Assembly: GCF_000716785.1 (NCBI RefSeq)
Contig: NZ_JNYY01000001.1
Location: 62,001-126,000, forward strand
Length of the DNA stretch: 64,000 nt
Source of the DNA: Amycolatopsis vancoresmycina
GTDB lineage: Bacteria > Actinomycetota > Actinomycetes > Mycobacteriales > Pseudonocardiaceae
Reading direction: 5' to 3'
Positions 26,247-34,600 of the stretch are shown here, piece by piece. The notes beneath the pieces were generated by a model that had not been told where the DNA came from, made no database searches, and saw only the letters and a program-made list of their open reading frames with translations. Both the position numbers and the translations under genes were made by a program. Positions within the stretch are counted from its first letter, which is position 1. The number at the start of each line of letters is the position of its first letter.

Positions 26247-27505
26247 AGACCGCGTTCATCGTGCGCGAGACGCGCGGGCACTGGATCGCGGATTTCGCGG
26301 CCGCCGTCCGCGGGGCCGGGTGGCGGGCCGAGCTCGTCACCGAGCCACTGGACGACGCCGAGCGGGCCGCGCTGGACCCGCTCGTGGACGGGTTCGTCGT
26401 CGTCGAGGACGTCCGGGACGTGCTCGCTGTCACCGGCGCGCTGCGGGACCGGGGGCCCGCGGCCGTGCTGACCGGGGCGGAGGGGATCATCGCGAGCACC
26501 GCCCAGGTGGCCGAGCTGCTCGGCGTCGCGCGCTGCCCGGCGTCGGTGTTCACGTGCGCGCACAACAAGTTCGCCGTCCGGGAGAAGCTGGCGGAGGCGG
26601 GCCTGCCGGGGCCGCGGGCCGCGTTGTTCGCCGACCCTTCTGAGGCCGCGGCGATCGCCGAGCGGGTCGGGCTGCCGGCGATCGTCAAGCCGGTCAACGG
26701 CGCCGCCAGCACCCTCGTCCGCACAGTGTCCACTGTGGATGAATTGGTGGCCGCGTATCACCTGCTGGCCGCCCGGCTGCCGGAGAACGCGGACGCGCGC
26801 TACCACCGTCTGCTGCCCGGGGGCATCGATCCGCTGCGGGTGTTCCTCGTCGAGGGCCTCCTCGACGGACCGGAGTACGCGGTGGACGTCCTGGTCCGCG
26901 ACGGGGCCGCGGAGACCGTCACCGTGGTCGGCAAGCCGCTGATCGACGAGCGGAAGTTCGAGCTGGGCATGGTCTGCCCGCCGTTCGGGCTGTCCGGGGA
27001 GCGCGCGGCGGCGATCCGGGCGGCCGCGGCCGACGCGGTCCTCGCGCTGGGTCTCGACCAGGCGGTCGCGCACGTCGAAGTGATCGACGACGCGGGGCTC
27101 GGGCCGGTGGTCGTCGAGGTCAACGCCGGCCGCCCCGCCGGGGGAGCGCAGCCCGCGCTGCTGAAGCTCGCCACCGGCATCGACGTCACCGCCGAGGCTG
27201 TTTCGCTCGCCCTCGGCACCCCACCGCCCGCGCGGGGCACCGGGCTGCCGGTGCCGGTCGGGTACCTGATCGTCTACGCCGAGGGCTCGGGGCGGCTGGT
27301 GCGCGTCGACGGCACCGGGGAGGTCGCGGACCTGCCCGAAGTCCTCGACGTGGTCACCATCGTTTCCCCTGGCCAGGTGCTCACCGACGACCAGGAGATC
27401 TACGCCGTGAACGTCCTCGTCGCGGGCTTCGCCGACCTCGACGACCTGGCCGCGCTGCACGCCGAGGCCACCAAGCTGATCCACTTCGAACTGGAGGAAG
27501 CATGA
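26243..27505 (+). CDS. ATP-grasp ligase 2
   Basis: A 420-residue ATP-grasp ligase clearly duplicated from its upstream neighbour. Long identical blocks such as GLPAIVKPVNGA, GPEYAVDVL, KPLIDERKFEL and VAHVEVIDD are shared in the same order, while the ends of the substrate domain differ. The acid motif VEVNAGRPAGGAQP is intact, as is the ATP-binding Lys. The GTG overlaps the stop of ligase 1 (GTGA), and its own stop overlaps the ATG of the oxygenase. The two enzymes may catalyse successive ligations with different amine or carboxylate partners, or act as a pair. Which substrates they use is not visible. Confidence 0.88.
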   Translation: MKTAFIVRETRGHWIADFAAAVRGAGWRAELVTEPLDDAERAALDPLVDGFVVVEDVRDVLAVTGALRDRGPAAVLTGAEGIIASTAQVAELLGVARCPASVFTCAHNKFAVREKLAEAGLPGPRAALFADPSEAAAIAERVGLPAIVKPVNGAASTLVRTVSTVDELVAAYHLLAARLPENADARYHRLLPGGIDPLRVFLVEGLLDGPEYAVDVLVRDGAAETVTVVGKPLIDERKFELGMVCPPFGLSGERAAAIRAAAADAVLALGLDQAVAHVEVIDDAGLGPVVVEVNAGRPAGGAQPALLKLATGIDVTAEAVSLALGTPPPARGTGLPVPVGYLIVYAEGSGRLVRVDGTGEVADLPEVLDVVTIVSPGQVLTDDQEIYAVNVLVAGFADLDDLAALHAEATKLIHFELEEA

Positions 27506-28440
27506 CCGCCGATCTCGCGGCGCCCTCGGGGCAGCTGCAGGGCAACGAGCACACGAAAATCGCCGTCTTCGGCGCCGCGGACTTCGCGGCGGTGGAGGCC
27601 CAATTGCCGCAGCTGCAGGCGCACCTGCGCGACCACGGCGCGATCCTGCTGCGCGGCCTGCCCACCGACCTCGACCTGTTCAACGCGGTCACCGAGACGA
27701 TCGGCGGCGCGCTGCTCACCTACACCGAGCGCTCGACGCCGCGCTCGGCCGTGGCGGGCAACATCTACACCTCGACCGAGTACCCGCCGGCCGAGTCGAT
27801 CCCGATGCACAACGAGAACTCCTACTCGGCGAGCTGGCCCGCGCGGCTGTTCTTCCTCTGTGACACCGCCGCGGAAACCGGCGGCGCGACGCCGATCGCG
27901 GACAGCCGGGCGGTGTACCGGCTGCTGCCGGAAGACCTGCGCGAGCGGTTCGCGGGCGGCGTCACCTACACCCGCGCGTTCCGCGAAGGGCTCGGACTGA
28001 CCTGGCAGGAGGCGTTCCAGACCGACGACCGCGCGGCCGTCGAGGACTACTGCGCGAGCCACGGCCAGACGCACCAATGGACCGAAGAGGGGCTGCGCAC
28101 CCGGCACGTCCGGCCGTCCTTCGCGACCGAACCGCACACCGGCGACACCGTGTGGTTCAACCAGGCCAACCTCTTCCACGTCTCCAGCCTCGGCGAAGAG
28201 GTCAGCGAGGCGCTGCTGGAGCTGTACCCGGAGGAGGACCTGCCGCGCAACGCCTACTTCGCCGACGGCAGCCCGATCCCGGTCGCGGACCTCGAAAAGA
28301 TCCGCGCGGTCTACGACGAAGTCAGCTACGCGTTCCCGTGGCAGACCGGCGACATCATGGTGATCAACAACATGCTGATGGCGCACGGCCGCGAGCCGTT
28401 CACCGGCAAGCGGCGCATCCTGGTGGCGATGACGGGATGA
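27502..28440 (+). CDS. Fe(II)/2-oxoglutarate dioxygenase, TauD/SyrP-like
   Basis: A 312-residue TauD-family oxygenase. The iron ligands are H103 and E105 (MHNENSYS) and the distal H295 (MAHGREPF). The 2-oxoglutarate-binding Arg lies in TGKRRI. The block PARLFFLCDTAAETGGATP is typical of the SyrP subgroup, whose founding member hydroxylates an aspartyl residue on a carrier protein in syringomycin biosynthesis. A beta-hydroxylation of the Asn/Asp-type residue, or of a precursor, is the natural guess here given the Asn-type module. The ATG overlaps the preceding stop, and its stop overlaps the reductase start. Confidence 0.88.
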   Translation: MTADLAAPSGQLQGNEHTKIAVFGAADFAAVEAQLPQLQAHLRDHGAILLRGLPTDLDLFNAVTETIGGALLTYTERSTPRSAVAGNIYTSTEYPPAESIPMHNENSYSASWPARLFFLCDTAAETGGATPIADSRAVYRLLPEDLRERFAGGVTYTRAFREGLGLTWQEAFQTDDRAAVEDYCASHGQTHQWTEEGLRTRHVRPSFATEPHTGDTVWFNQANLFHVSSLGEEVSEALLELYPEEDLPRNAYFADGSPIPVADLEKIRAVYDEVSYAFPWQTGDIMVINNMLMAHGREPFTGKRRILVAMTG

Positions 28441-29051
28441 CCGCCCCGGTCGTGGTGCTGCTCGCCCACCCGCGGCCCGGCAGCTTCAACCACGCGCTCG
28501 CCTCGCGGGTGGTGGACGCGCTGGACCGGGCCGGGGTGCCGGTGCGGTTCCACGACCTGTACGCCGAAGGCTTCGACCCGGTCCTGACCGCGGAGGAGGC
28601 GTACACCAGCGGGGCGAGGGCGGAGGAGTTCCTCGCCGCCGAACCGGACCCGCTGGTGCGGCGCCACCGCAGCGAGCTGCGCGAGGCCGGCGGGCTCGTC
28701 GCGATTCACCCGAACTGGTGGGGCAAGCCGCCGGCGATCCTCAGCGGCTGGCTCGACCGGATCCTCGTCCCCGGCGTCGCCTACCGCCTCGACGACGCCG
28801 GCGGTGCCCCGGAGTCACTGCTGTCCCTGCGGCGGCTGCTGGTGGTGAACACCTCGGACACGACGGAGGAGCGCGAACGGACCCTGTTCGGCGACCCCCT
28901 GGACGCGATCTGGCGGCGTTGCCTCGCCCCCTACCTCGGCGAGCCGGAGGTGACCCGCCTGGTCCTGCGGGTGGTGGCCGACGCGGACGCGGCCCAGCGG
29001 ACCGCGTGGCTCGACGACGTCTCCGCTGCGGTGCGGCGGCTCTTCGGTTAG
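28437..29051 (+). CDS. NAD(P)H oxidoreductase, flavodoxin-fold (MdaB/KefF-like)
   Basis: A 204-residue FMN-dependent NAD(P)H oxidoreductase of the quinone-reductase/flavodoxin_2 family. It has the N-terminal LAHPRPGSFNHALA phosphate-binding loop, and the HPNWWGKPPAIL block positions the flavin and a loop for the active site. It is the last gene of the biosynthetic operon, and its ATG overlaps the oxygenase stop. It could reduce a quinone or nitro-type group, supply reductant or serve a protective role. Its TAG stop overlaps the TAA stop of the convergent beta-lactamase gene within a shared TTAG. Confidence 0.85.
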   Translation: MTAPVVVLLAHPRPGSFNHALASRVVDALDRAGVPVRFHDLYAEGFDPVLTAEEAYTSGARAEEFLAAEPDPLVRRHRSELREAGGLVAIHPNWWGKPPAILSGWLDRILVPGVAYRLDDAGGAPESLLSLRRLLVVNTSDTTEERERTLFGDPLDAIWRRCLAPYLGEPEVTRLVLRVVADADAAQRTAWLDDVSAAVRRLFG

Positions 29052-29950
29052 CTCTGCCGGAAGGCGTCGAGGGCCAGTTTCGCCGCCTGGGCGAGCAGCC
29101 GGTCGTCGTGGCCGGCGTCCTTGCCCTGGCGGCTGGACATGACCACCAGCACGATCGGCGCCCGCCCCGGCGGCCAGACGACGGCGATGTCGTTGCGCGT
29201 GGCGTAGCTGCCGGTGCCGGTCTTGTCGGCGACGGCCCAGCCCGCCGGCGCACCCGCCCGGATCAGCGCGGCGCCGGTCGTGTTGGCGCGCATCATGTCC
29301 GTGAGCACGGCCCGCTTGTCCGGTGGCAGCGCGGATCCGAGGGTGAAGGCCCGCAGGCTGCCGGCCATCGCCCGCGGCGTGCTCGTGTCGCGGACGTCGC
29401 CGGGGGCGAGGTCGTTGAGGCCGGGTTCGATCCGGTCGACGTGGGTGGTCGTGTCGCCGACCGCGCGCAGGGCACCGGCGAGGCCCGCCGGGCCACCGAG
29501 CTCCCGGAACAGCAGGTTCGCGGCGGTGTTGTCGCTGTAGCGCAGGGCGGCGTCCATCGCGTCGCGCAGCGAGATGCCGGTGCCGACGCGCTTTTCCGTG
29601 ACCGGCGAGTTCGGCTGCAGGTCGGCGCGGGTGTAGGTGAGGGTTTTCGCGAGCCCGTCGAGGCCGGTCCGCTGGAGTACGGCGGCGGCGGAGAACGCCT
29701 TGTGCGTCGAGGCGTAGCCGAAGCGCTCGTCGGCGCGGTGGGCGAGCTCTCGGCCGGACCCGGTGTCGACGGCGTACACGCCGAGGCGGGCGTCGAAGTC
29801 CCGTTCGAGCGGGGCGAAGTCCGGCTGCGGCGCGGTGACTGCGCTTGTCGCCGGGGCCGTCGTCGGTGTCGGTGCTTCGGCGGTGCAGGCGGTGAGCGGC
29901 ACGAGGACCAGCGCGGCGAGCGCGGCCCACCGGGCGTGGGGGAACGGCAC
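29048..29950 (-). CDS. bla: Class A beta-lactamase, lipoprotein
   Basis: A 300-residue class A serine beta-lactamase with every catalytic element: S81-T-H-K84 (S70xxK), S139-D-N141, E175 (Glu166, in EPGLND) and K-T-G in DKTGTGS. Residues 1-22 form a signal peptide with the lipobox L-T-A-C22, so the enzyme is probably anchored outside the membrane. The GTG at 29950 is preceded by AAGGAAGG. It is divergent from a LysR regulator 102 bp away, the classical AmpR/AmpC layout, and convergent with the NRPS operon, sharing the last four bases. It could protect against self-made or foreign beta-lactam-like compounds. Similar genes are common on actinomycete chromosomes. Confidence 0.95.
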   Translation of the reverse strand: MPFPHARWAALAALVLVPLTACTAEAPTPTTAPATSAVTAPQPDFAPLERDFDARLGVYAVDTGSGRELAHRADERFGYASTHKAFSAAAVLQRTGLDGLAKTLTYTRADLQPNSPVTEKRVGTGISLRDAMDAALRYSDNTAANLLFRELGGPAGLAGALRAVGDTTTHVDRIEPGLNDLAPGDVRDTSTPRAMAGSLRAFTLGSALPPDKRAVLTDMMRANTTGAALIRAGAPAGWAVADKTGTGSYATRNDIAVVWPPGRAPIVLVVMSSRQGKDAGHDDRLLAQAAKLALDAFRQS

Positions 29951-30022
29951 TGAACCTTCCTTTCGTCGTGATCTTCCGCAGTGTTGCCCGGTCGCGGTCA
30001 TGCTGTCCAAGACGGAAACGTG

Positions 30023-30040
30023 CGGTTCGATGCAGAACCG
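30023..30040. promoter_or_regulatory. Dyad between bla and lysR, candidate operator
   Basis: A perfect inverted repeat CGGTTC-GATGCA-GAACCG lies in the 102-bp divergent interval, 13 bp before the lysR start and about 75 bp upstream of the bla start. LysR-type proteins usually bind an interrupted dyad in the shared intergenic region, so this is the best operator candidate. Confidence 0.55.
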
Positions 30041-30052
30041 GCATAGAGTGCG

Positions 30053-30925
30053 GTGGTGGACCTGGTCGGCGGCTGCAGGGCGTTCGTGAGCGTGAGCGAG
30101 ACGGGCAGTTTCACGGCGGGCGCGGCACTCGCGCACATCCCGCAGCCGGTGGCGAGCCGCCGCATCGCGGCCCTCGAGCGGCACTTCGGCGAGCGCCTGT
30201 TCGACCGCTCGACCCGCCGCGCCCGCCTGACCCCGTTCGGCCGCGAGCTGCTCCCGGCGGCCCGCCGCCTGGTCCAGCAGGCCGAGACGCTGGAGCACGA
30301 CGCGAAGCGCGCCCGGCTGCACCCGATCCGGGTGGCGGTGCCGTCGACGTGCGGGGTGCGCGAGCTCGCCGAACTGGCGGCGCAGGCCCGCGCGCTGGAG
30401 GTCCACCTGGAGTTCCGCGCGGCGGAGCCGGGGGAGCGGGCGGAGCTGGTCCGCACGGGCGAGGCGCGGGTGGCGCTCACGGCGGTCCCGGCGGAGGAGG
30501 GCGTGTGGCCGGTACCGCTGGGCCTGGCCGGGGTGACGCCCCCACCGGGCCGGGTGGTGTTCCTGGAGACGCTGCGAACGGGCCGCGCGGCGACGGGGCG
30601 GCGCCGGGTGTGGATCCAGCCGGAGGACGACGTACCGCACGTGCGCGACCGGGTGCTGCGGATCCGCGACGCGGTGGGTTTGTCCCCGGCCCAGGTCCAG
30701 GTGGCGGCTTCCCTGACGGCGGCGGTGGCGGAGGTGTTCGCCTCGGCGGACTTGCTGCTGTGTTCGGCGGCGCAGGCCGAGCAGCTGGGGTTGGCGTGGC
30801 GCGGGATCGGCGAGCTCGCCCTGGCCCGGGGATACGGGGTGGCGGCGGTTCCGGGGGAGAACACGGACCGGCTGCGGACGACCTTGAGGCAGGCGGTCGG
30901 CCGCTGCTTGGGGGCGGAAGGGTGA
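30053..30925 (+). CDS. LysR-type regulator next to beta-lactamase
   Basis: A 290-residue LysR-family protein. The N-terminal winged HTH has FVSVSETGSFTAGAALAHIPQPVASRRIAALE (residues about 10-42), and an effector-binding domain follows from about residue 90. GTG 30053 or the next GTG 30056 is the start; no strong ribosome site is present. Divergent orientation with a class A beta-lactamase is the standard arrangement for AmpR/BlaA-type activators that respond to cell-wall fragments or beta-lactams, so control of bla is likely. Whether it also senses the neighbouring cluster product is unknown. Confidence 0.88.
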   Translation: MVDLVGGCRAFVSVSETGSFTAGAALAHIPQPVASRRIAALERHFGERLFDRSTRRARLTPFGRELLPAARRLVQQAETLEHDAKRARLHPIRVAVPSTCGVRELAELAAQARALEVHLEFRAAEPGERAELVRTGEARVALTAVPAEEGVWPVPLGLAGVTPPPGRVVFLETLRTGRAATGRRRVWIQPEDDVPHVRDRVLRIRDAVGLSPAQVQVAASLTAAVAEVFASADLLLCSAAQAEQLGLAWRGIGELALARGYGVAAVPGENTDRLRTTLRQAVGRCLGAEG

Positions 30926-31158
30926 GCGCGGAGGTTTCGGTGCTCGGCGGCCGCGGGACGGCGACGGGCTCAGCTCTGGCGGCTGGGCGGTGAAGGCGTG
31001 GGATTGCGGCTGTCGGGCAAGGGAGTCGGGCGTGGGTTTGAGGGCTGGGCGGTGATCGGCGAACGTCTCGGGTTGCTCGGCGAGGGGCTTGGCCTCGGGC
31101 GCGGATCCGGCGGCTGGGCGGCGAGTGCCGTGCGGTTCGGAGCCCGGGCGGCTCGGCG
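30926..31158. other. Intergenic region with degenerate GGCTGGGCGGTGA copies
   Basis: No convincing gene is seen between the LysR and the second beta-lactamase-like gene. Three related copies of GGCTGGGCGG(T/C)GA lie at 30981, 31043 and 31112, at irregular spacing. A 23-codon frame starts at a GTG overlapping the LysR stop (30922-30993), but it has no supporting features. Confidence 0.4.
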
Positions 31159-32061
31159 ATGACCGCGGCCGCGCTGATCCGGGATCTCCGCGCCGAGCTG
31201 GCCGACGGGGGCCTGCGTGGCTCCTTCCTGGTCCGCGACCTGCGCTCCGGCGCCGAACTCGGGATCGACCCCGACCGCGAGTACCCGATCGCCTCCCTGG
31301 TCAAAGTCCCGCTGGCCGCCGCCACGCTGGAGCGCATCCGCCGCGGAGAACTCGACCGCGCCACGCCGCTCGAGGTCGCTCCCGGTGGCGTCACCACGCC
31401 CGGCCCGATCGGGCTGACCCGGTTCCGGCACCCGGCGCGCGTTGCCGTCGAGGACCTGCTGTACCTGAGCACATCCCTGAGCGATGGCACCGCCGCCGAC
31501 GTCCTGTTCGGCCTCACCCCGCCGGCCGACGTCACGCGGATGCTCGGCGAATGGGGCCTCGGCGGGATCGCCGTGCGTCACCTGATGCAGGACCTCGTCG
31601 AGACCCCGGCCGAGCGGTTCGACGCGGGCGAAGCCGACCTGGCCCATTCCCTCGCCATCGGCGCGGCGACGGCCGGCCACGGCCACCGGCTCCCGCAGCT
31701 CGACGTCACGCGCGCGAACTCGGCGTCGGCGCGGGCGTTGCTGGAGCTGCTGCAGGCGCTCTGGACGCCGTCGGAAATCGACCCGGCGGTGGCCGCGGGG
31801 GTGCGCGACCTGATGGCGAACAACGTGCTCCGCCACCGGCTGACCCCGGACTTCGCCTCCGACGCGGCCCGCTGGTCGTCGAAGACCGGGACGTTGCTGA
31901 ACCTGCGCCACGAGGCAGGCGTGGTCGAGCACGCCGACGGCGGCGTGTTCGCGGTGGTGGCCCTGACGGAGTCCCGCGTCCCGGCGGTCATCCAGCCGGA
32001 GGCGGAAGTCCTGGCGGCCCGGGTCGCCCGCACCCTGCGCGACCACTTGCGCGGCAGGTGA
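31159..32061 (+). CDS. Beta-lactamase-like serine hydrolase, cytosolic
   Basis: A 300-residue member of the class A beta-lactamase fold (beta-lactamase 2 family). The catalytic S46-L-V-K49 and the K-T-G triad (SSKTGTLL) are present. The SDN loop is altered to SDG (SLSDGTAAD), and I see no clear Glu166 equivalent. No signal peptide is present, unlike the upstream bla, so it probably works in the cytoplasm. It may act on beta-lactam or ester/amide substrates, or as a self-protection or tailoring enzyme. It sits between LysR and an ABM monooxygenase, all on the plus strand. Confidence 0.8.
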   Translation: MTAAALIRDLRAELADGGLRGSFLVRDLRSGAELGIDPDREYPIASLVKVPLAAATLERIRRGELDRATPLEVAPGGVTTPGPIGLTRFRHPARVAVEDLLYLSTSLSDGTAADVLFGLTPPADVTRMLGEWGLGGIAVRHLMQDLVETPAERFDAGEADLAHSLAIGAATAGHGHRLPQLDVTRANSASARALLELLQALWTPSEIDPAVAAGVRDLMANNVLRHRLTPDFASDAARWSSKTGTLLNLRHEAGVVEHADGGVFAVVALTESRVPAVIQPEAEVLAARVARTLRDHLRGR

Positions 32062-32105
32062 GAAAACCGGTTGGGGGCCCGGGGCGGGCGACCTAGGCTC
32101 CGGCG

Positions 32106-32435
32106 GTGTCGTTCACCAGACCCGAACCCCCGTACTACGCGGTCATCATCACCAGCAAGCTCGACGCGGCCAACCTCGACGGCTACGCGGCCATGGACGA
32201 CCGCATGACCGAGCTCGGCCGCGCCCAGCCGGGCTACCTCGGCCGCGAATCCCGGACGGACGCCGAAGGCCGCGACCTGACGGTGCTGTACTACCGCGAC
32301 GCAGAGTCGATCACGGCGTGGAAACAGCACCCGGAGCACCTGGAGGCCCAGCGCCGGGGCCGCGAGCAGTGGTACGCGAACTACCACATCGAGGTGGCAA
32401 AGGTGGAGCGCACGTACGGCTTCGACCGGGGGTAG
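32106..32435 (+). CDS. ABM-family monooxygenase-like protein
   Basis: A 109-residue ferredoxin-fold protein of the antibiotic biosynthesis monooxygenase (ABM) superfamily. It has the YYAVIITSKL strand, the LGRAQPGYLGRES motif, the central VLYYRDAESITAWKQHPEH segment, and the C-terminal YHIEVAKVERTYGF strand. Members of this family act as cofactor-free oxygenases or as small-molecule binding proteins. The best start is GTG 32106, 45 nt after the preceding gene. The substrate is unknown. Confidence 0.82.
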   Translation: MSFTRPEPPYYAVIITSKLDAANLDGYAAMDDRMTELGRAQPGYLGRESRTDAEGRDLTVLYYRDAESITAWKQHPEHLEAQRRGREQWYANYHIEVAKVERTYGFDRG

Positions 32436-32457
32436 CAGCGGGCAAGGCGTGCCCGGC

Positions 32458-32520
32458 GGAGGCGCCACGGGGGACAGGCCCACCATCGGAAAGGCGCGCC
32501 CCACCGACGCAGGCGCCTCC
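32458..32520. terminator. Inverted repeat in convergent interval
   Basis: GGAGGCGCC (32458-32466) and GGCGCCTCC (32512-32520) are perfect complements 45 nt apart, in the 140-bp gap between the ABM gene and the convergent isochorismatase gene. This could be an extended terminator hairpin, but the long spacer makes that weak. Confidence 0.3.
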
Positions 32521-32575
32521 GGGAAAGGCCCGACCCTCGGGCTCCCCAGAGGCCGCCCCACCCGCCCGAACAACC

Positions 32576-33142
32576 TCAGGCCGGCGCCTTCACCCCGAAC
32601 TCCACCTCAGCGGTCGGCACCGTCCCCGCCGTCCGTCCCGGCGCAGTCTGGTACTTCCAGTACAGGTTCGTGTGCGCGATGACCTGCCCAGGCGGCGGCG
32701 CCCCATACGCCGACAGGTCCTCCGTCGTGTGCGCATCCTCCACCAGCGTCACGTCGTAACCCCGCGTCAGCGCACCGTGCAGCGTCGACCGGATGCACGC
32801 GTCCGTCTGCGCCCCGGCCACCACCAGCCCGCCGATGCCCCGGGCCGACAGCACCTCCTCGAGATCCGTGTCCTCGAACGAATCCCCGTACAGCTTGTGC
32901 ACCAGCGGTTCCTCCTCGCGGCGCACCAGCTCCGGCACGTACTCCCACGTCGAACTGCCGCGGGGCAGCTCGTCGCTGGTGTGCTGGACCCACACCACCT
33001 CGGTGCCCGCCGCGCGGGCGCGGTCCACCAAGGTGACGAGATTGGCGAGGACGTTCGAGCGGTCGTGGGCCGTCTCCATCACGCCGTTCTGCACGTCGAC
33101 GACGAGCAGTGCGGTGTTCGGCCGGCCGGTCAGTGTGGTCAT
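32576..33142 (-). CDS. Isochorismatase-family cysteine hydrolase
   Basis: A 188-residue cysteine hydrolase. The catalytic triad is visible: D16 (VVDVQNG), K83 (HKLYGDSFE) and C116 (AGAQTDACIRST). The length and motif order match the isochorismatase/nicotinamidase superfamily, which hydrolyses amides or vinyl ethers. The ATG start is good. It is on the minus strand upstream of nothing obvious, so it is probably expressed alone. The substrate is unknown. Confidence 0.88.
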   Translation of the reverse strand: MTTLTGRPNTALLVVDVQNGVMETAHDRSNVLANLVTLVDRARAAGTEVVWVQHTSDELPRGSSTWEYVPELVRREEEPLVHKLYGDSFEDTDLEEVLSARGIGGLVVAGAQTDACIRSTLHGALTRGYDVTLVEDAHTTEDLSAYGAPPPGQVIAHTNLYWKYQTAPGRTAGTVPTAEVEFGVKAPA

Positions 33143-33187
33143 GGCGCCACCCTAACCACCGGCACCGACAATTCCGGGCCGCGAGCC

Positions 33188-33400
33188 TCAGGGGGCTCCG
33201 CCGATGTGCTTGGCCGACACCGCCGCCCACACCGCGTCGAAGTTCTCGTACCGGTCGCCACCAGGGAGGCCGCCCAGGGAGCCGAGCACCGAGTCGCCGC
33301 CGCCCGCCGCCGCCGCGCGGCGCAGGAGCTCGTCGCGGCCGCAGGGGTACTCGGTCTCGGACAGGTGCTGCTCGAGGCTGTTCCGGTCCGGCGCAGGCAT
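33188..33400 (-). CDS. DUF2795 protein
   Basis: A 70-residue DUF2795 protein. It has the family pattern: a helix with EYPCGRDELLRRAAAAGG, then LGSLGGLPGGDRYENFDAVWAAVSA. The ATG is preceded by AGGAGG. DUF2795 proteins are small, widespread and uncharacterised. Nothing in the context adds a role. Confidence 0.75.
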   Translation of the reverse strand: MPAPDRNSLEQHLSETEYPCGRDELLRRAAAAGGGDSVLGSLGGLPGGDRYENFDAVWAAVSAKHIGGAP

Positions 33401-33458
33401 CGCACACCTCCTGATCGTTGCGTCCCCGGCGCGTACCCGGCCCGGCCGGGCGGGAAAC

Positions 33459-34451
33459 TCAGCCCACGACGATCGTGTGCTCCGACCGCGGCTCCAGCGA
33501 CCCGATCACCGGGTGCCCCGGCAGCTCGCCGGCGACCAGCAGCCCTCCGGACGTCTGCGCGTCCGCCAGCAGCAGTGCCTCGTCCGGGGAGATCCGGGAC
33601 AGGTCCGCGTGCGGGCTCACCCAGTCGAGGTTGCGCCGCGTACCGCCGCTGACGTACCCGTCGCGCAGCGCCTCTCGCGCGCCCTCCAGGTACGGCACCG
33701 CCGCCGGGTCCACCCTCGCCGTCACGCCGCTCGCGCGGGCCAGCTTGTGCAGGTGCCCCAGCAAGCCGAACCCGGTGACGTCGGTGGCGCAGGAAACCCC
33801 GGCGGCCAGCGCGGCCCGGGACGCCGGCCCGTTCGACGTCGTCATCGCGTCGATCGCCTGCTCGAACCGTTCGCCGGTCGCCTTGTGCCGCGAGTTGAGC
33901 ACGCCGATCCCGAGCGGCTTCGTCAGGGTCAGCGGCAGGCCGGCGCGGCCGGCGTCGTTGCGCAGCAGCCGCGCGGGGTCGGCGACGCCGGTGACGGCCA
34001 GGCCGTACTTCGGTTCCGGGTCGTCGATGCTGTGCCCGCCGGCCAGGTGGCACCCGGCCGCGCCGCAGACGTCGAGGCCGCCGCGCAGCACCTCGGCGGC
34101 CAGCTCGAACGGCAGCGTCTCCCGCGGCCAGCCGAGCAGGTTGACCGCCACCACCGGCGTCCCGCCCATGGCGTAGACGTCGGACAGCGCGTTGGCCGCG
34201 GCGATCCGGCCCCAGTCGTAAGCGTCGTCGACGACCGGGGTGAAGAAGTCCGTGGTGGCGATCAGCGCGGTGTCCCCGGCGATCCGGACCGCGGCCGCGT
34301 CGTCGCCGGTTTCGAGGCCCACGAGCAGCTCGCCCGGCGGCGAAACCGGCGCGGCTCCGGTCAGGCCGGCCACGGCCGCTTCGAGCTCACCGGGCGGGAT
34401 CTTGCACGCGCAGCCGCCGCCGTGCGCGTACTGCGTCAGTCGGTAACCCAC
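33459..34451 (-). CDS. selD: Selenophosphate synthase
   Basis: A 330-residue selenide-water dikinase, which makes selenophosphate from ATP and selenide. The N-terminal active-site segment HGGGCACKIPP has C14 and K17, corresponding to Cys17 and Lys20 of E. coli SelD; the codon is TGC, so this copy is a Cys and not a Sec form. The ATP-binding and metal-binding Asp-rich segments (ETGDDAAAV, TTDFFTPVVDD, ANALSDVYAMGG) are present. The GTG at 34451 has AGGA 7 nt upstream. It is divergent from tRNA-Sec, selA and selB, so all four selenocysteine-specific parts lie within 4.2 kb. Confidence 0.95.
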   Translation of the reverse strand: MGYRLTQYAHGGGCACKIPPGELEAAVAGLTGAAPVSPPGELLVGLETGDDAAAVRIAGDTALIATTDFFTPVVDDAYDWGRIAAANALSDVYAMGGTPVVAVNLLGWPRETLPFELAAEVLRGGLDVCGAAGCHLAGGHSIDDPEPKYGLAVTGVADPARLLRNDAGRAGLPLTLTKPLGIGVLNSRHKATGERFEQAIDAMTTSNGPASRAALAAGVSCATDVTGFGLLGHLHKLARASGVTARVDPAAVPYLEGAREALRDGYVSGGTRRNLDWVSPHADLSRISPDEALLLADAQTSGGLLVAGELPGHPVIGSLEPRSEHTIVVG

Positions 34452-34505
34452 CCCCTCATCCTGCCCACCGGCCGCGGACTTGGCAGGATGGCGGGCATGG
34501 TGCAG

Positions 34506-34600
34506 GGAGGCGTTTCCGGCCTGGTGACCGGCGCGGTCTTCAAAACCGTCGAACGGCAGGTTCTGCCGCTGGCGGGTTCGATTCCCGTCCGCCTCCGCCA
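34506..34600 (+). tRNA. selC: tRNA-Sec (anticodon TCA)
   Basis: This 95-nt tRNA folds as a selenocysteine tRNA. The acceptor GGAGGCG pairs with CGCCTCC, followed by discriminator G and an encoded CCA. The D arm is CCGG-CCTGGTGA-CCGG. The anticodon stem CGGT and ACCG encloses the loop CTTCAAA with anticodon TCA. The long variable arm is CGGCAG-GTT-CTGCCG, and the T arm contains GGTTCGATTCC. The CCA at 34598-34600 shares its last base with the ATG of selA. Confidence 0.97.

Noticed and set aside
30922..30993. 23-codon frame overlapping the LysR stop
   Set aside because: Too short, without a ribosome site or conserved feature.
33459..34451. SelD as a selenoprotein
   Set aside because: The active-site codon is TGC for Cys, with no in-frame TGA.
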